Source: Fusarium oxysporum f. sp. lycopersici 4287 (taxonomy: Eukaryota; Ascomycota; Sordariomycetes; Hypocreales; Nectriaceae). From it: a stretch of 64,000 bases of DNA. This document shows positions 22,187 through 33,599 of the stretch, piece by piece. Every line of letters begins with the position of its first letter. The first letter of the stretch is position 1. The translations under genes were made by a program, and so were the position numbers. The DNA lies in NCBI RefSeq assembly GCF_000149955.1, contig NC_030990.1:1842502-1906501 (forward strand), read 5' to 3'. The notes beneath the pieces were generated by a model that saw only the letters and a list, made by a program, of their open reading frames with translations, was not told where the DNA came from and did no database searches.

Positions 22187-25137
22187 TCATAACAGGTCAT
22201 CTAGGTCGTCATCCCATCCTAATTTCTCATATATCGACACCGACTTAGCAGGCATGGGCTTAGCCGCCTGGTTCTCCATATCTATGTTCTTTGTTTTCAT
22301 ACCCTTAACGGGCGTTGCCAAAAGCTCGTCGTTACGAGAAAAAGTGAAACTGACCTTTCTTTTTCGATTCGTGACCCCACCCGGGTTGAACAGGTCGGCA
22401 GCGGACATAGTTAGTCGTTCTAGAGACGGCGATGAAGGCGGGAATGGCAAAACGTCTTCATCGTTCCTAGGCCGACGAATGAAACTCGATCCGGCCTTTG
22501 TAGGCGTGCTGCCAATCCTCTCAATGTCAGGAGTTGGACTCTGACGGAAGCCATCCCGCTGTGCTCCTCGGAGACCAGTAGAGGGAACCATAGAGGGAAG
22601 GCTTGAAGGAGGAATGACATCTTCAGTGCTCATAATGGGTGTATCTGTCACATGTGGTTTCGCAAATACATCTCTGAAACGTGTGTTTGCTGGCGTTGCC
22701 TTCACAACGGATACGCCTAGAGAGCTTCTGCCTGGTTTTCTCACTTCTGAGAGTTGATGTTAGCCAGAAATACTCGCAAGGTTTGCTACTTGAATACATA
22801 CTCTTGGCTGAAGAGCCCACTGTTGCTCGCCGCTCAGCCGCTTCAGCCAGTGCCTTACCGACAACTTCGCGGTTAGGCTTCCTCAAAGAAGAGATAGCCT
22901 CCTTTAGCTCTGCTTCGACTTGAGCTTTCTTGTTAGATTTCGCGTCTTGCAGGTTGGATACACTGCTGCTCCGAGATAATGGCGCACTCTTCCTATTCAT
23001 TAGATCGGGCTCAGCGTTCAGGACCGACTTAACCAGGGATGGATCGCTAGCTTCTCGCTTGATTCCTGGCAGAGAAGTGGATGTTGCAGAGCGCATGAGG
23101 GCAATCATGTTACTGGGACCCCTAGAAACACTTCGCCGCGACTGCTGCTCTGTCGAAAGAGCTCTTTGCAACGTCCTTGTAGGCTGACCTGATATAGAGC
23201 GTTTGCCAACTGCTCCTGGCTTCGGCGAACGCTTGCTTGATGGTCGTTTTAGAACCTTCGGCCTTGTAGGTTTCACAATGACAGGCCCTCCCAATTTGCG
23301 GTTGATTGAATCACACAGCTCTGGGAGCCTATGGGAGAAGCTACCGAAGCTAGTCAGTCGTTATCCGGAGATGACAGGGAAACATGAGGCTTACAATGGC
23401 ACAATGATGTCCACACAAAAGTCTTTCAGAGGCTCCGATGACGCCTTCTGCTGAGATTGACCATCCGGTGCTTGAGTAATTTGGGAATCTTCTAAAAGGA
23501 GCTGCTCGTCGGAAGCGGTAGATTGCCAGATAGTCAACCGATCAGCGTGGACATCTACAAGAACAGGAAGATTATGTTTGCTCCGCTTCTTGGCTGACGG
23601 AACCACCGCGTCACCTTGAGATTCAGCAGCACCAGGCAATAGAGGGAGCTGGCTATCTTCCGCATCATCTGCGGGTTTCAGAAGAGTCAATGCCAGGATC
23701 TCCAATATGATTATCATCTGGAGCTGTGTTTCTCTCGTGCGAAGCATAGAGGTAAGTGATTGAATTTGTTGAGTGGGAACGTTGGTTTCGTCCTCTTTCA
23801 GTTCAGGCTTGTTGGTGGCCCACCACTTTCTGATATGAGCTTCTTCATATGGATAGAGCCCATCCTTTCCGATCTTCATCTTCTTGGCTCGGCGCTTTCT
23901 CTTTGGGCCTTCGTCAGAACTGTCCACCACTGTTTTCATCTGGGCTATGAGAGCTGGAATAGTCTCACGGTACTTTTTGTCGATTTGGACAGTGGTAAGA
24001 ACGAGTCCTTTCAGGAAGTCGATGAGATCACCAATATCTAGATTAGCTTCAAGGTCGAGATGGAAAGCAGAACGAGCACGAGAGAGTGGCCCTTTGGCAA
24101 AATAGGCGAGCGATCCCTGTGTTGATTAGCTATGGCAGTGAAAGTCAGGCTTAAAGGTCTCACCATGGACTTGTATAGCATCTCGTAGTACTGGGTTCTT
24201 ATAGTTTCGAATATGCTTTCCGTAGTCAGCTGTTGGGAAGGCTCGTCGATGTTGCCAGAGGTTGAAATTGCAGTTGTAGGACGTGATGCCTGGGTCTGCT
24301 GCTCGCCTAGGGTTTGTGCCACTTCTTCTGGTTTGAAGGTTGGCGATGGTAGTTTGGAATCCGCGATTATAGCAGCTTCGGGGGCTGCTTCTATTTTCAC
24401 AGACTCGGCCAATGTTGAAACAGACTGCGACCTGGGCCTTTTGCGGACTAGGGTTTGAATAGCTTCGATGGCCGCTCGTTTGATCTTTTCTTCCTTATGA
24501 ATGTGTGGGGTGGTAATTACAGAGGGCCCGTATTGGCTTTGAGGCTCGGTTCTAGCAGTTGGGCGTAAGCGTTCTCGACAGACAGCGGATGCGTCTTCTG
24601 CTAGAGCCTCCAAGTCTGTCCAGGGTCCTAGCCTGCATACAACATATACTCCGTTGGGTTGTCGCTCGAGAGCGTATACGGCACGACTTGCCTCCTTTCT
24701 GGCTAGAAGTACCACGGGGCCAGAGCCCATGCGACTCTCCAAGTCAAGGATTTTGACATGAGACTCGAAGAATCGATACGAAGCAAGATCGACATTGGTA
24801 GCGTGGAAATCGATACAAGAGAGAGGCAGACGTTCGCGGGGGAGGACCATCAATGGATAGAGGATGCGAAGCTGGACATTGAGTTTCCGAGGATGAAGCT
24901 ACATAATCACGAATTAGCTGAAGCATTCAACAGTGCCGGATCGTATTCACAAACCTTGATAGCAATTGACGGCTTCAAAAGGTGCTCCATGGCAACTGAG
25001 TCGGCCCTCTTCCTCTTGTGTCCCTCGGGAGAACGCAGCTCATCTTTGTGATTTGAGCTCCCTTCAGAGCTTGGTGTCAAAATCCTTGACCGCGCTGGAC
25101 GCGTCGCGTCTATGCCAGCAACGGCGGAAGAGGACAT
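22187..25137 (-). CDS. SLD3: DNA replication initiation regulator Sld3-like
   Basis: Binds Cdc45 and, when phosphorylated by CDK, recruits Dpb11 to load the replicative helicase. Exons 25137-24955, 24898-24164, 24116-23395, 23340-22802 and 22746-22187 give 912 aa with all phases consistent. The central Sld3/treslin domain spans roughly residues 260-560 (LYPYEEAHIRKWWATNKPEL, HRLPELCDSINRKLGGPVIV). The C-terminal half is basic and Ser/Thr-Pro rich with many candidate CDK sites (ATPANTRF, SPTPDIER, GSTPTK). It ends in an acidic LGWDDDLDDLL tail. The first intron donor is GTTTGT. Gene spans the end of the dense block; 191 bp separate its stop from that of TRS65, tail to tail. Confidence 0.85.
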
Positions 25138-27826
25138 TGAAACGGACGAAGTATCATGCGGCGAAATCCATCTGAGAATATTCGAATACAGTTACAAAAA
25201 GAATTGAATTTAGGATATAGCTGCAAGGCTGCAAAAAACTGTTGTTGTTATGATATGAAGTGCTCAAGTAGCATGCATTTTATGTGCTAAAGTGGTTTTA
25301 ATGGGGGTGCGTGCACGGGAGCTCCAGATAGGATTGGGTGTGACGTATTTAATAGGTAGGTCGCGTCGCGTCTTAATTTTAGTGGGCATGGGCTACTTGA
25401 AAACCGCTGAATACGCTACAGAACTTATAGCACCTCACCGCCTCAGAATATACATCAACTTGCTGCTCTTATCTGCGAATAGTAGTTATCATGACATCGA
25501 AGTCATTCGCTGTCTTCTCTCCAATTGGATATAATCACCGCAGGTGCGAAATCATGTTCTTTCTTGAAATGTATTTTTGATATGTCATCACGCCATGAAT
25601 TGTTACCGATTTAAAGGACCACCTCATGAATCAATCTGGATACTATCATCCAGATCACGAACATTATACTTATCGATTTGCGATCAATTTGATACCGTAT
25701 TCAACCCTGTGCTAGAGGCAAATATATTAGCAGCTAAGTACCTTCAGTTCAAGATACCCAGTAGGTATTAAGCTTTGTCTGAAATCATAATCTGTCGACC
25801 AAGTATTCTTTCTGAGGATGAAACAAGGCACACCCAGCTACGACGCCAATCCTTCTTGACGATTCAAGTCACATCATTACACCTCCTTATCGTTGAAGAT
25901 GCCCCGGCTACAGGGGCTCTTTAATGATCTTTCATTACTACAGGCTCGTATGCGAGTAGAAGTTATCTTGTATACGAAGTATCTCGTCCGTGACTTGGCG
26001 GAAGCTGACGTCTACAGGATGAATGCCAAGACTCTTACATGATAGCGCATGTGATGTCGGACAACAACAAACAGCCACTTATTCAGCTCTGAGCAATCAT
26101 CAGCGCAAGAGATCTTTGCTTATCCAGGCTTGCCAGGCTCGTAAACGTCAATTTTGCCATTTTCTAGTGGCTGCAGAGCCACGTTCAACTCTTTGAATCT
26201 TAGTCGATACTCTATAGCCATGGCTCTTTATGTCTTGAACATGGTCGGCCATTGATCACCGCACGCATTACTGCAAGGAACAGGAGACAAACATTTCTCA
26301 AGGTCGTTGTCCCTTACGTTAGTCCAGTCAGGCTGCATTCGATGCAACGGAGATCCTTTTTGACTTTCCTCAAAAACCGGCAAGCCTCCAAAGCGTAATC
26401 TGGTAAGCGAGCAGACGTTTGATAGCCACCCCAACTGTGCCGTTTATCTTTCGTGTTTTGGGCTGACCAACTACTTTTAGCAAGGTACTATAGGTGTCTT
26501 CTGTCAAGTGACTGACTAGTACGTGGAGGATTCACGGTAAGTGTCTTCCTATTCTTACCTTGAGGATGTTGCGAGTAGTACAAGCCCCGTGTTGAGGCTA
26601 TCAGGGTGAAGAAGTGATTTGAATTCGAGATATACGTGCCCCATACTTCTACCATCTCATACTCAATTGGCCGTCTAATCGATCCCGTTGGACATAATCA
26701 GCACTTGCAGTGTCGATCCCCCGCGCCAACCCTTTTCCCTCGGAGCAGATAGTGCTGTACGTACCATGTAGTGCGGAACCGTCATGGGCACAAGAATTTT
26801 GTGAGGATCTTAGATAGGGACGTCTGATTGGTTGGGCTCTTCCGTCATAGGACCAGATTTCGGCGGCCCGGGGCTTCTCTTCGGACTGGCCCGTCCGGGC
26901 TGAGACCCGGTTCTCGGGTTTGGGCTAATGTGACCAGAAACAGGAACTGGCGAGCCAAAGGCATTTTCATTGTTCGTTTGAGTCAAGAGCAAGGTTTCTG
27001 GATAGCGCCATCCAACTAGAACTCGATCTGTTACTGCTTTGGGAACCACCACTTTACAGGACAGGAATGTGGGACACCACCACAACGCTTTTAGGTTCAC
27101 AACCTTAGGGTCTAAAACAACATACCATCGTCAGGGGTGTGCGCTGAGCTTTCTCTGTCTATGGGCTCTCCGTAAACTAGTTTGATACTTACTACTTCAA
27201 GTTCAGTTTCATGAACAGTCTTATACCTGTGGCCCGTCATGGCAGGGCTGTGTCTACCCCATGGAGGTCTTGTCATTCCATAACTACCAAGTCTGCAACA
27301 TACTATCTTATTTTGAACAAAGTCAATCATGCGATGTAGAGATGAGTTTAATTGAATTGCAGATTCATGTATATTTCTGCATTTTCCTTAGTGCTTCTCC
27401 ATGTGCTACCAACTTTTCCAGCGGTCATGGCATAGATGTGTTCCAATGTGGTACCTTCCATGAATGATATTCTCCCGGCCAGGATCTCGCGCCAATTCCG
27501 TGGTAGCTGATCCTCCGTGATGATAATAAACTCCGCTCCTTGTGTACATGCCCGAGCGCCAGCCAGTGCCGTCCTCCCATTACATTAGGGTATGATGCCG
27601 TTGTATTCATTCATAAAATACCGAAAAGACATGACAAAAGAGAAACAAACAATGGTCGCTAGCTTTGACATTTGTCAATTTTCTGCTGCTGTGAAGACAT
27701 TGTGTCTATACTGTACAATGCCCTTGATGAAATAGAAAAGAAATCGATGTTATGTACAAGTTGCAAGAGGCCGTTGGCTGCTGATAGCGGTCCGTAACGA
27801 CGCGTTTTTGGGTCATGTTCGGACAT
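25138..27826. other. Gene-poor region between SLD3 and homeobox gene
   Basis: 2.7 kb without a supported gene. Open frames up to 96 codons (for example 27100-26810, minus) lack start context, introns and family signatures. 25540-25770 is AT-rich. Probably SLD3 promoter plus the 3' flank of the homeobox gene; a non-coding transcript cannot be excluded. Confidence 0.55.
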
Positions 27827-29469
27827 TCACTTGTCCGAGTATGTGAAGCTGGAGGGCGTCATGTTCATAAAATTGACGCTCTGCTGGCTTTGTCCAGGCG
27901 ATGAATGTGCTGATAATGAGGCGTCATCAGACCAATTGTACTCAGCATTGCCACCAGCGAAGCCAAAGTAGGTAGGCCCCATTGGGGCGCCATAAGAAGG
28001 GGTCTGGGGCTGGCTAGAGCACCCCTGGGAAACATAGTTGGGTACTTGGCTTGAGGTACCAGGAACCTCGAACTCATTGGGGTATGGCGCCAGTCCTGGT
28101 GTCACCAGAGGTTCATCCGCCACGGCGACCTGATATACAGATTCGTTGCTGTACAGTTGATCCATGACACCTGGTGTAGTGGGAGGGGTACGCAGGGTTG
28201 GGTCGTGAATGGCAAGATCCATTGGGTACTTCTCTTCGTATGCTACTGTGCTAGCCGGAGTGGCCTCGCATAAGCCTTGCTGGTTTGCTACGACAGGTGT
28301 ATTGGGAGTGGGCGGTGCGATTGTTGCAGCAGACTGGAAGTTAGGGGAGCGGTTAAGCTGCATCAGAGCCTCGGGGTTTCTTTCGAAGTAGGGGCTTCGG
28401 GGGCCACCACAGGGTTTGCTGATACGGCCAACACCAGTCGCGGAAGCAACACGACGCATTGAGTGGCCAACATCTGCCCTTCTTCCCATGTCTAATCCGG
28501 TTCTAGGACCACTTGCTGAGTAACTGCGGGAGGCGTTGATGGCAAGTTGAGGTGGGCGTCTGTTTCGACGAGATGCAATATCCCATTGAAGGGGAGGGCT
28601 TCAGACCCATGGAGGACTGACTAGACTGGTCCACAGCAAGGTTGTTGCTGGAGTAAACATATTGCTCCTGGATAGGGGATGTGGACAGGCGAGGGAAACA
28701 CTGCTGGGATAATGAAGGAGTAGGTTCGCCATCCTCGTTTGGCACAATCAGTTGAGGATACTGACTGTACGAGGGCAAGGATGCGTTGAGAGATGCGGAC
28801 ACAGGCTCTGGTGTAGGTTGGGAAGATAGATTTGGGGATGAGCCGGCACCAAAATCGGAGTGGCTAGCATCATTCTCGCTTTCATGCTCAGGACTTGATA
28901 CGTCTGTCGACCGGATTTCGAGAGGGCGAGGGGCTGGGAATGGAGCGCTGGAAACGACCCGATCAGAAAGATGGTCGTCGTCTGAGTGGACACCGGATTC
29001 ATTGGCAGTTGTGTCTTTGTCCATTCTCTGCTTCGCCGCGTACTCGCGGATGTTTTTCTCCTTCTTCTCCCGTGCTCGTCGGTTTTGGAACCAGTTCTGC
29101 GAGTTTGTTAGTAATTTCGGTATAAGTTTCTCAAAATCGAACACCGACATTGATACGAGAGTTGTCTACTCTCATAGACTCGGCCAGTGCCTTCTTGGTA
29201 GTGCTGTTGGGCTTGTGATTCTTCTGAAACTCGGCTTCGAGGATCTCGACCTCCTCTTTAGAGAGTCGAGGCTTTGTCTCAGTTGTTCTAGACATTTGGT
29301 GATGATGTAGGAGATGCCCCTGGTGAGCATTGTAAAGCTCCATCGATTCAGGGAGGTAAGCCGCATAACTTGGTAGTTGTTGAGAGTATCTGGGGTATTG
29401 ATGAGCAGCGCTCTGGTAGCCCCAGCCAGACCACTGAAGTTGGTGGTGGTATGAGCCCATGTTCTCCAT
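27827..29469 (-). CDS. Homeodomain transcription factor with apparent +1 frameshift
   Basis: Start ATG 29469-29467 (GTG three bases earlier is not a start). Exon 1 29469-29149, intron 29148-29097 (GTCGGT donor, CGCAG acceptor), exon 2 29096-27827. Homeodomain about residues 46-118: KPRLSKEEVEILEAEFQKNH ... SRIN joined by splicing to NWFQNRRAREKKEKN, with the helix-3 WFQNRR. After the homeodomain come acidic and Ser/Pro-rich regions. At about 28591-28599 the frame carrying SSQSSMGLKP must shift by one base to reach QWDIASRRNRRPPQLAI, which then stays open to YSDK at the end; removing one C of CCC there would give 529 aa. This may be a sequence error, a real disruption, or an unusual intron ending at 28599. 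Fungal homeobox genes of this type act in conidiation and development; the exact orthologue is not assigned. Confidence 0.8.
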
Positions 29470-32400
29470 CACTGGCTTTTATTCAGGAATGTAACAGGTG
29501 AGTTGGTGGCAATGATTGGAATGAAGAATCCAGACCCGCGTGTAAGTCAGGGTCAGGTTCTGTAAAACTTGAAATCTTAAAGGTATGAACGAATGGAAGA
29601 TCGATATCTTGTCGATTACGAGTAAAGAGTGACTTGGTCAGACTGGCTAGACAATATCAAATAGAAGAAAAGAGAGTGAGGAGATCGTGGGTGATGAAGT
29701 TGCGTTAGGTAGCGGAACAAGTCGTCTTTTGAAGATCCGTTGTTAAGGCAAGGCAATCCAGGCAAGCGAGAAGGGTACCGCAATGGTGAGACAAAAGGTC
29801 AGTCAAATTGCCCTCTTAAGGATGAAGTAGACGAAGGAGGTTCTTAGTCGGAAGGGAAAGCAATGATGGAGATTTGGAGGGGTGTGCGAGGGTAAAAGAA
29901 GGGAACGACCTCTTCACGTTGTACACAGCCTGAGGAGCCCTTGGAAACACCGGCAGTCATTTTGGCCCATCATAGTAAACTGTCTGCAAGATGGCGTGTG
30001 GGTTCTCACCCGAGGGAGCTGGGGTCGAAAAGAAGCAATCAGGCCCCTGGATCCCAACATGGCCGGGGGAGGAGATCACATCGCGGCGAGATGTCTGGTC
30101 ATAGGCAGAGCAGCAGGGGCTCCGCGCACACTCGAAGTACCAGCACAAAAGCCTAAGTGGTGCTGTGCTCTGGCCAGGTACCTAGAGCAACTTTGGGCTC
30201 AGGTTCCGGACTGCGGGCTCAAGAGCTGGAGGCTCGTCCACTGACCTCATCCCTGCATTTAGCCCCTGTCCACCCTTCCTAACGACAAGGCTAAGCGAGA
30301 GTTTTGTTTTAGGCGTGCGCCGGGGGTCCTTGAAGGCACCTACATGCTGCAGTGGGCACTGCAAAGGAGGGAGCGCTCCGCGCCGGCCTGTGCTGCCGTC
30401 GTGGCGGCGCCTTGTCCACGCTCGTTGATCCACAGTTCTGTATCCCTCCGAAGCCTCCCTCGGAGGGCTTGAAGTCACCGTTCTGGCGGGATTGGGTCAG
30501 CGGGTCCTGCGTTCGCCTGTCTTGACTGTGAAAGGGAATAGCTGTTGTGGACCTACTCCAAAAGAAGATGCAAGAGCTGCGACAGTGGAGTCCGCGCTAG
30601 ATCTCGCACTTAGCTCGAGGGGTTGATGCAGGTTTGTAGGGCCGGGTCCCAGGGCGGCGGCGCTCCAGTTTCTGTGCCTTGACCTTGTCTCATTCGGCCA
30701 ACTATTGGTGTTTTCGTTGTCGTTGACATTGCCCTTCCACCGTTGCTCATCCATGTTGGGTGGTGATTGACTCTGTGAGACGCATAATCCCGTATCGTAT
30801 TAGCATTGCCCAGAGGTCTAAACAACAGATGATCTTGCCAGAATAAGGACTGATATTCAGTCAGATCAGGACAATATTCATCTCTCTGATGCATATGTGA
30901 TGCTTAGTTCCAGATCCCTGGTGTTCGGCCTGACTTCCTCAGAAATGCGAACTGTCGGCGATAACACGAATTCGCTCCGTGAGGCCATTCATGCATGAGT
31001 TGAGCTGCGAATTAAGCGAATTGAGTCGGCGTAGTCAAATAGGCTCCGGGCCCGAGAAGTCCAGAAGTCTTAGATTGGGCCGGCAGGTATCGTGAAGAGG
31101 CAAGTAGATCGTACCTAAGCAGAACCCCCTGTACGAGGGCCGGCCCAGCGCTTGCAGCGTGCTGTAGCTGATGAAGCCGTCAGTCCCCAGCCAATCATGC
31201 TCGGTCAACCCATCTCTGTCATTGGCCTGGGCCTTCTTTCATGCAGTCCCGAGGAGCTGGGAGGTGAGATGAGGCAGGTATACCCCGAAAGACTTACCTT
31301 CTGCGCCGTACCCTACTCGGGCTTGTGAGGGAAAGACGTTATCCTAAAACAGATTATGCTTTCCATTTCTAGCTTCCAGCTTGCCACTTCACGACCACCT
31401 TCCTCGTGATTGCTCAAAAGTATCCATAAGGCAGGCAGGTAGGTTGGTACCTACCTGAGTATCAAGTGCAGTCTGCCTTTTTGCCGCTTGCTTCTGCTCA
31501 CCATACAAGGGCTTTCTCAGTTCACATTGGTCCAGCTGAAGTCCACATATTCACCCACTTCTTGTCTTTCATCATGGCACACAAAGATCAAACAGCAGAT
31601 TGAGTGTCCAGCTTGTGCAACATTGTCTTTGTCACATTCGCTGGTGGCGGACGGCATAATAAGCTCATTCATTAGCTGTGCAACCACATTATCACATCAC
31701 ACCAAATTGACGGCTGCGAACAAACCCTGCGGAGAGAATTTGCGATCCTGCAGCCTTGTTTGTTAGTTTGCCATTGAGGTTGTTCACACCAAGCAGGTCG
31801 TAACCATACAAGTCGCCGAGTCAAAAAGTTTCTCCAAATCAGACTGAACTATTTGACGGCGAACGACTTACATGATACTTCAACAATCCACGTACCACCC
31901 CTGCACAAGGAACTGCAGGTAGGAAAGTCCCAACTCGGTCTGGATATTCATCTTTACATCGCTTTGCAGAGCTGAACAACGTTGAGTGCATATAGTATGG
32001 CGAATGTAACCTTGGCTATTCAGCTTGCCAATTTTCACGTCCATGTAAGTCCTCTTCTGCGCATTTACATAGTCGAAACAAACTATGACAGCTCTGAATG
32101 GTGCTACAACCGAACATCCTTCCTAGCCGTTGGCATCCCTCGCGTACAACCCCTTCTGTCTATATCGGACATTGCAACTTGGTGTGTCCCCAAGAGGCGT
32201 GGTTCGATCGACAGCAAGACGAGGGATTGCGTGAAGTTGTGTAAGCGGCTTAAACACTACGTCTGTAGTGCGCTCTGGTTCCCAGTAAGGCGGTTCAGTC
32301 GGCTCTCTGCATTTTCAAGCTCAGGAAAGCAGTGTGCCTTTGTGACGAGTTCCAGTCTACAAGGAATATTTGGTTCAGATGCGACTGTTCCGACATTGTC

Positions 32401-33100
32401 ATACAGGCACTGCTTGGTCTATCTTCGCGTTCTGATATCATCAAGCCAAGTGAGGTTCGCTCAGCGCTTCAAGCCACGCCACGACCGGTGAAAATGTGAA
32501 AAGGGTGCGAGGGAGCGCGAGCGGTTGGCCATTAGCGGGCCCGGCCGCAAATTGCGCACCTGCAGGAGACTGACGCCAGGGCTGTACAACGAGATTGGGA
32601 ATGTGTCCGTCACCGGCCTTGAGAGGCCAGGAGGATGCGACTCTCAAGCGTCAAGAACCTGTCCAGCCATGGCTATGACAGGTATGTAGTCGCCAGCGAG
32701 TCAATCCTAGCCCACGATGGGGTCATCAGCCAGAGTTTACGAATCAACGGCATGGATAAGCGACAATTCAGGCCAGCTGTAAGTCTCGCCAGAGGCGGGT
32801 CACCGGAAACGCAACTGTTCAGGGATGGAAACAAACCAAGCTTTCCAAAACTGGCAGGGCTCCAACGCTGAAGCGCACGGTGCTTATCCAAGGAAACCTA
32901 GGAGCCCGGAAATGATATATCGAAACAACGAATTTGAGTGTAGCATCGCAGCACAACAGCACCGTCATTGTGCTTCCCATTGACGAAAATGCACCAATGT
33001 GAGAGTTACACGGACCCGACTACGTATGCTTGATACAGGGCCAAAAAGTTATTTATCACAACCAAACAGCCAAGTCCTTCCATAACCAGGTTGCTGTCTA
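29470..33100. other. Long upstream region of the homeobox gene
   Basis: About 3.6 kb. 29470-29900 has the mixed composition of a promoter and leader. 30100-30700 is GC-richer. No recognised gene. A weak spliced small frame is possible at 31997-32234 (exon 31997-32044, GTAAGT donor, exon 32127-32234, 51 aa), unsupported by homology. TAGGTA-type motifs occur at 31436-31457. Confidence 0.45.
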
Positions 33101-33595
33101 TGGAAGTTTTCAATGCTGATGGTGCTGATCATTCCGAGCAACGCACGTTAGTAAGTTGAAATTGAGAGAGCGATTTTGTTGTTCATCAGCATGTCAAACT
33201 GATCTTCTCAGGTCTCTGGTATCGGTGTAGTGGGTCACACACTCATTTTCAACATCACAGCACATCCACTTCTCAGGTACGACGGGGTGGGGTTGAGCCA
33301 GAATGAAGTTCACGGCAAAGCCGAAGAGAACGGTCTCGACTCACTAATAAGCAAACTCGTATGTACCTGCACCTGCCTGGGCGGCTTGTGAGAGACCGCG
33401 TCACTTTCTTTCTTGTTGTTGTCTTCGTCGAGATTCACGGCAGACCGCGAATTGCTTCAGTGGAGGCGCTTTGCTTGCGAGCGAGGATCGAAATCTTTCT
33501 TGATATGCTTTGTGCATGTTGCAGGCATTTTCCTGGCGGATGATCTACATAAGATGTGCACCATTATGCCCCCCAGAAACTGGTCTAGGAAATGA
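33101..33595 (+). CDS. Candidate small spliced gene, unknown product
   Basis: ATG 33101; exon 1 33101-33151 (MEVFNADGADHSEQRTL), GTAAGT donor at 33152, acceptor CTTCTCAG at 33211, exon 2 33212-33358 (VSGIGVVGHTLIFNITAH and onward), GTATGT donor at 33359, then exon 3 33461-33595, ending at TGA; all junctions are phase 0, about 110 aa. A second acceptor (TTGCAG, 33524) would give a different phase-0 end at 33599. Exons 1 and 2 favour pyrimidines at third positions. No family is recognised, and coherent splice signals can occur by chance, so this needs transcript evidence. It is isolated in a gene-poor region. Confidence 0.3.
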
Positions 33596-33599
33596 TTAG

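Noticed and set aside
29882..30244. 120-codon plus-strand frame upstream of the homeobox gene
   Set aside because: No start context, intron or family signature; overlapping frames on the other strand are equally long.
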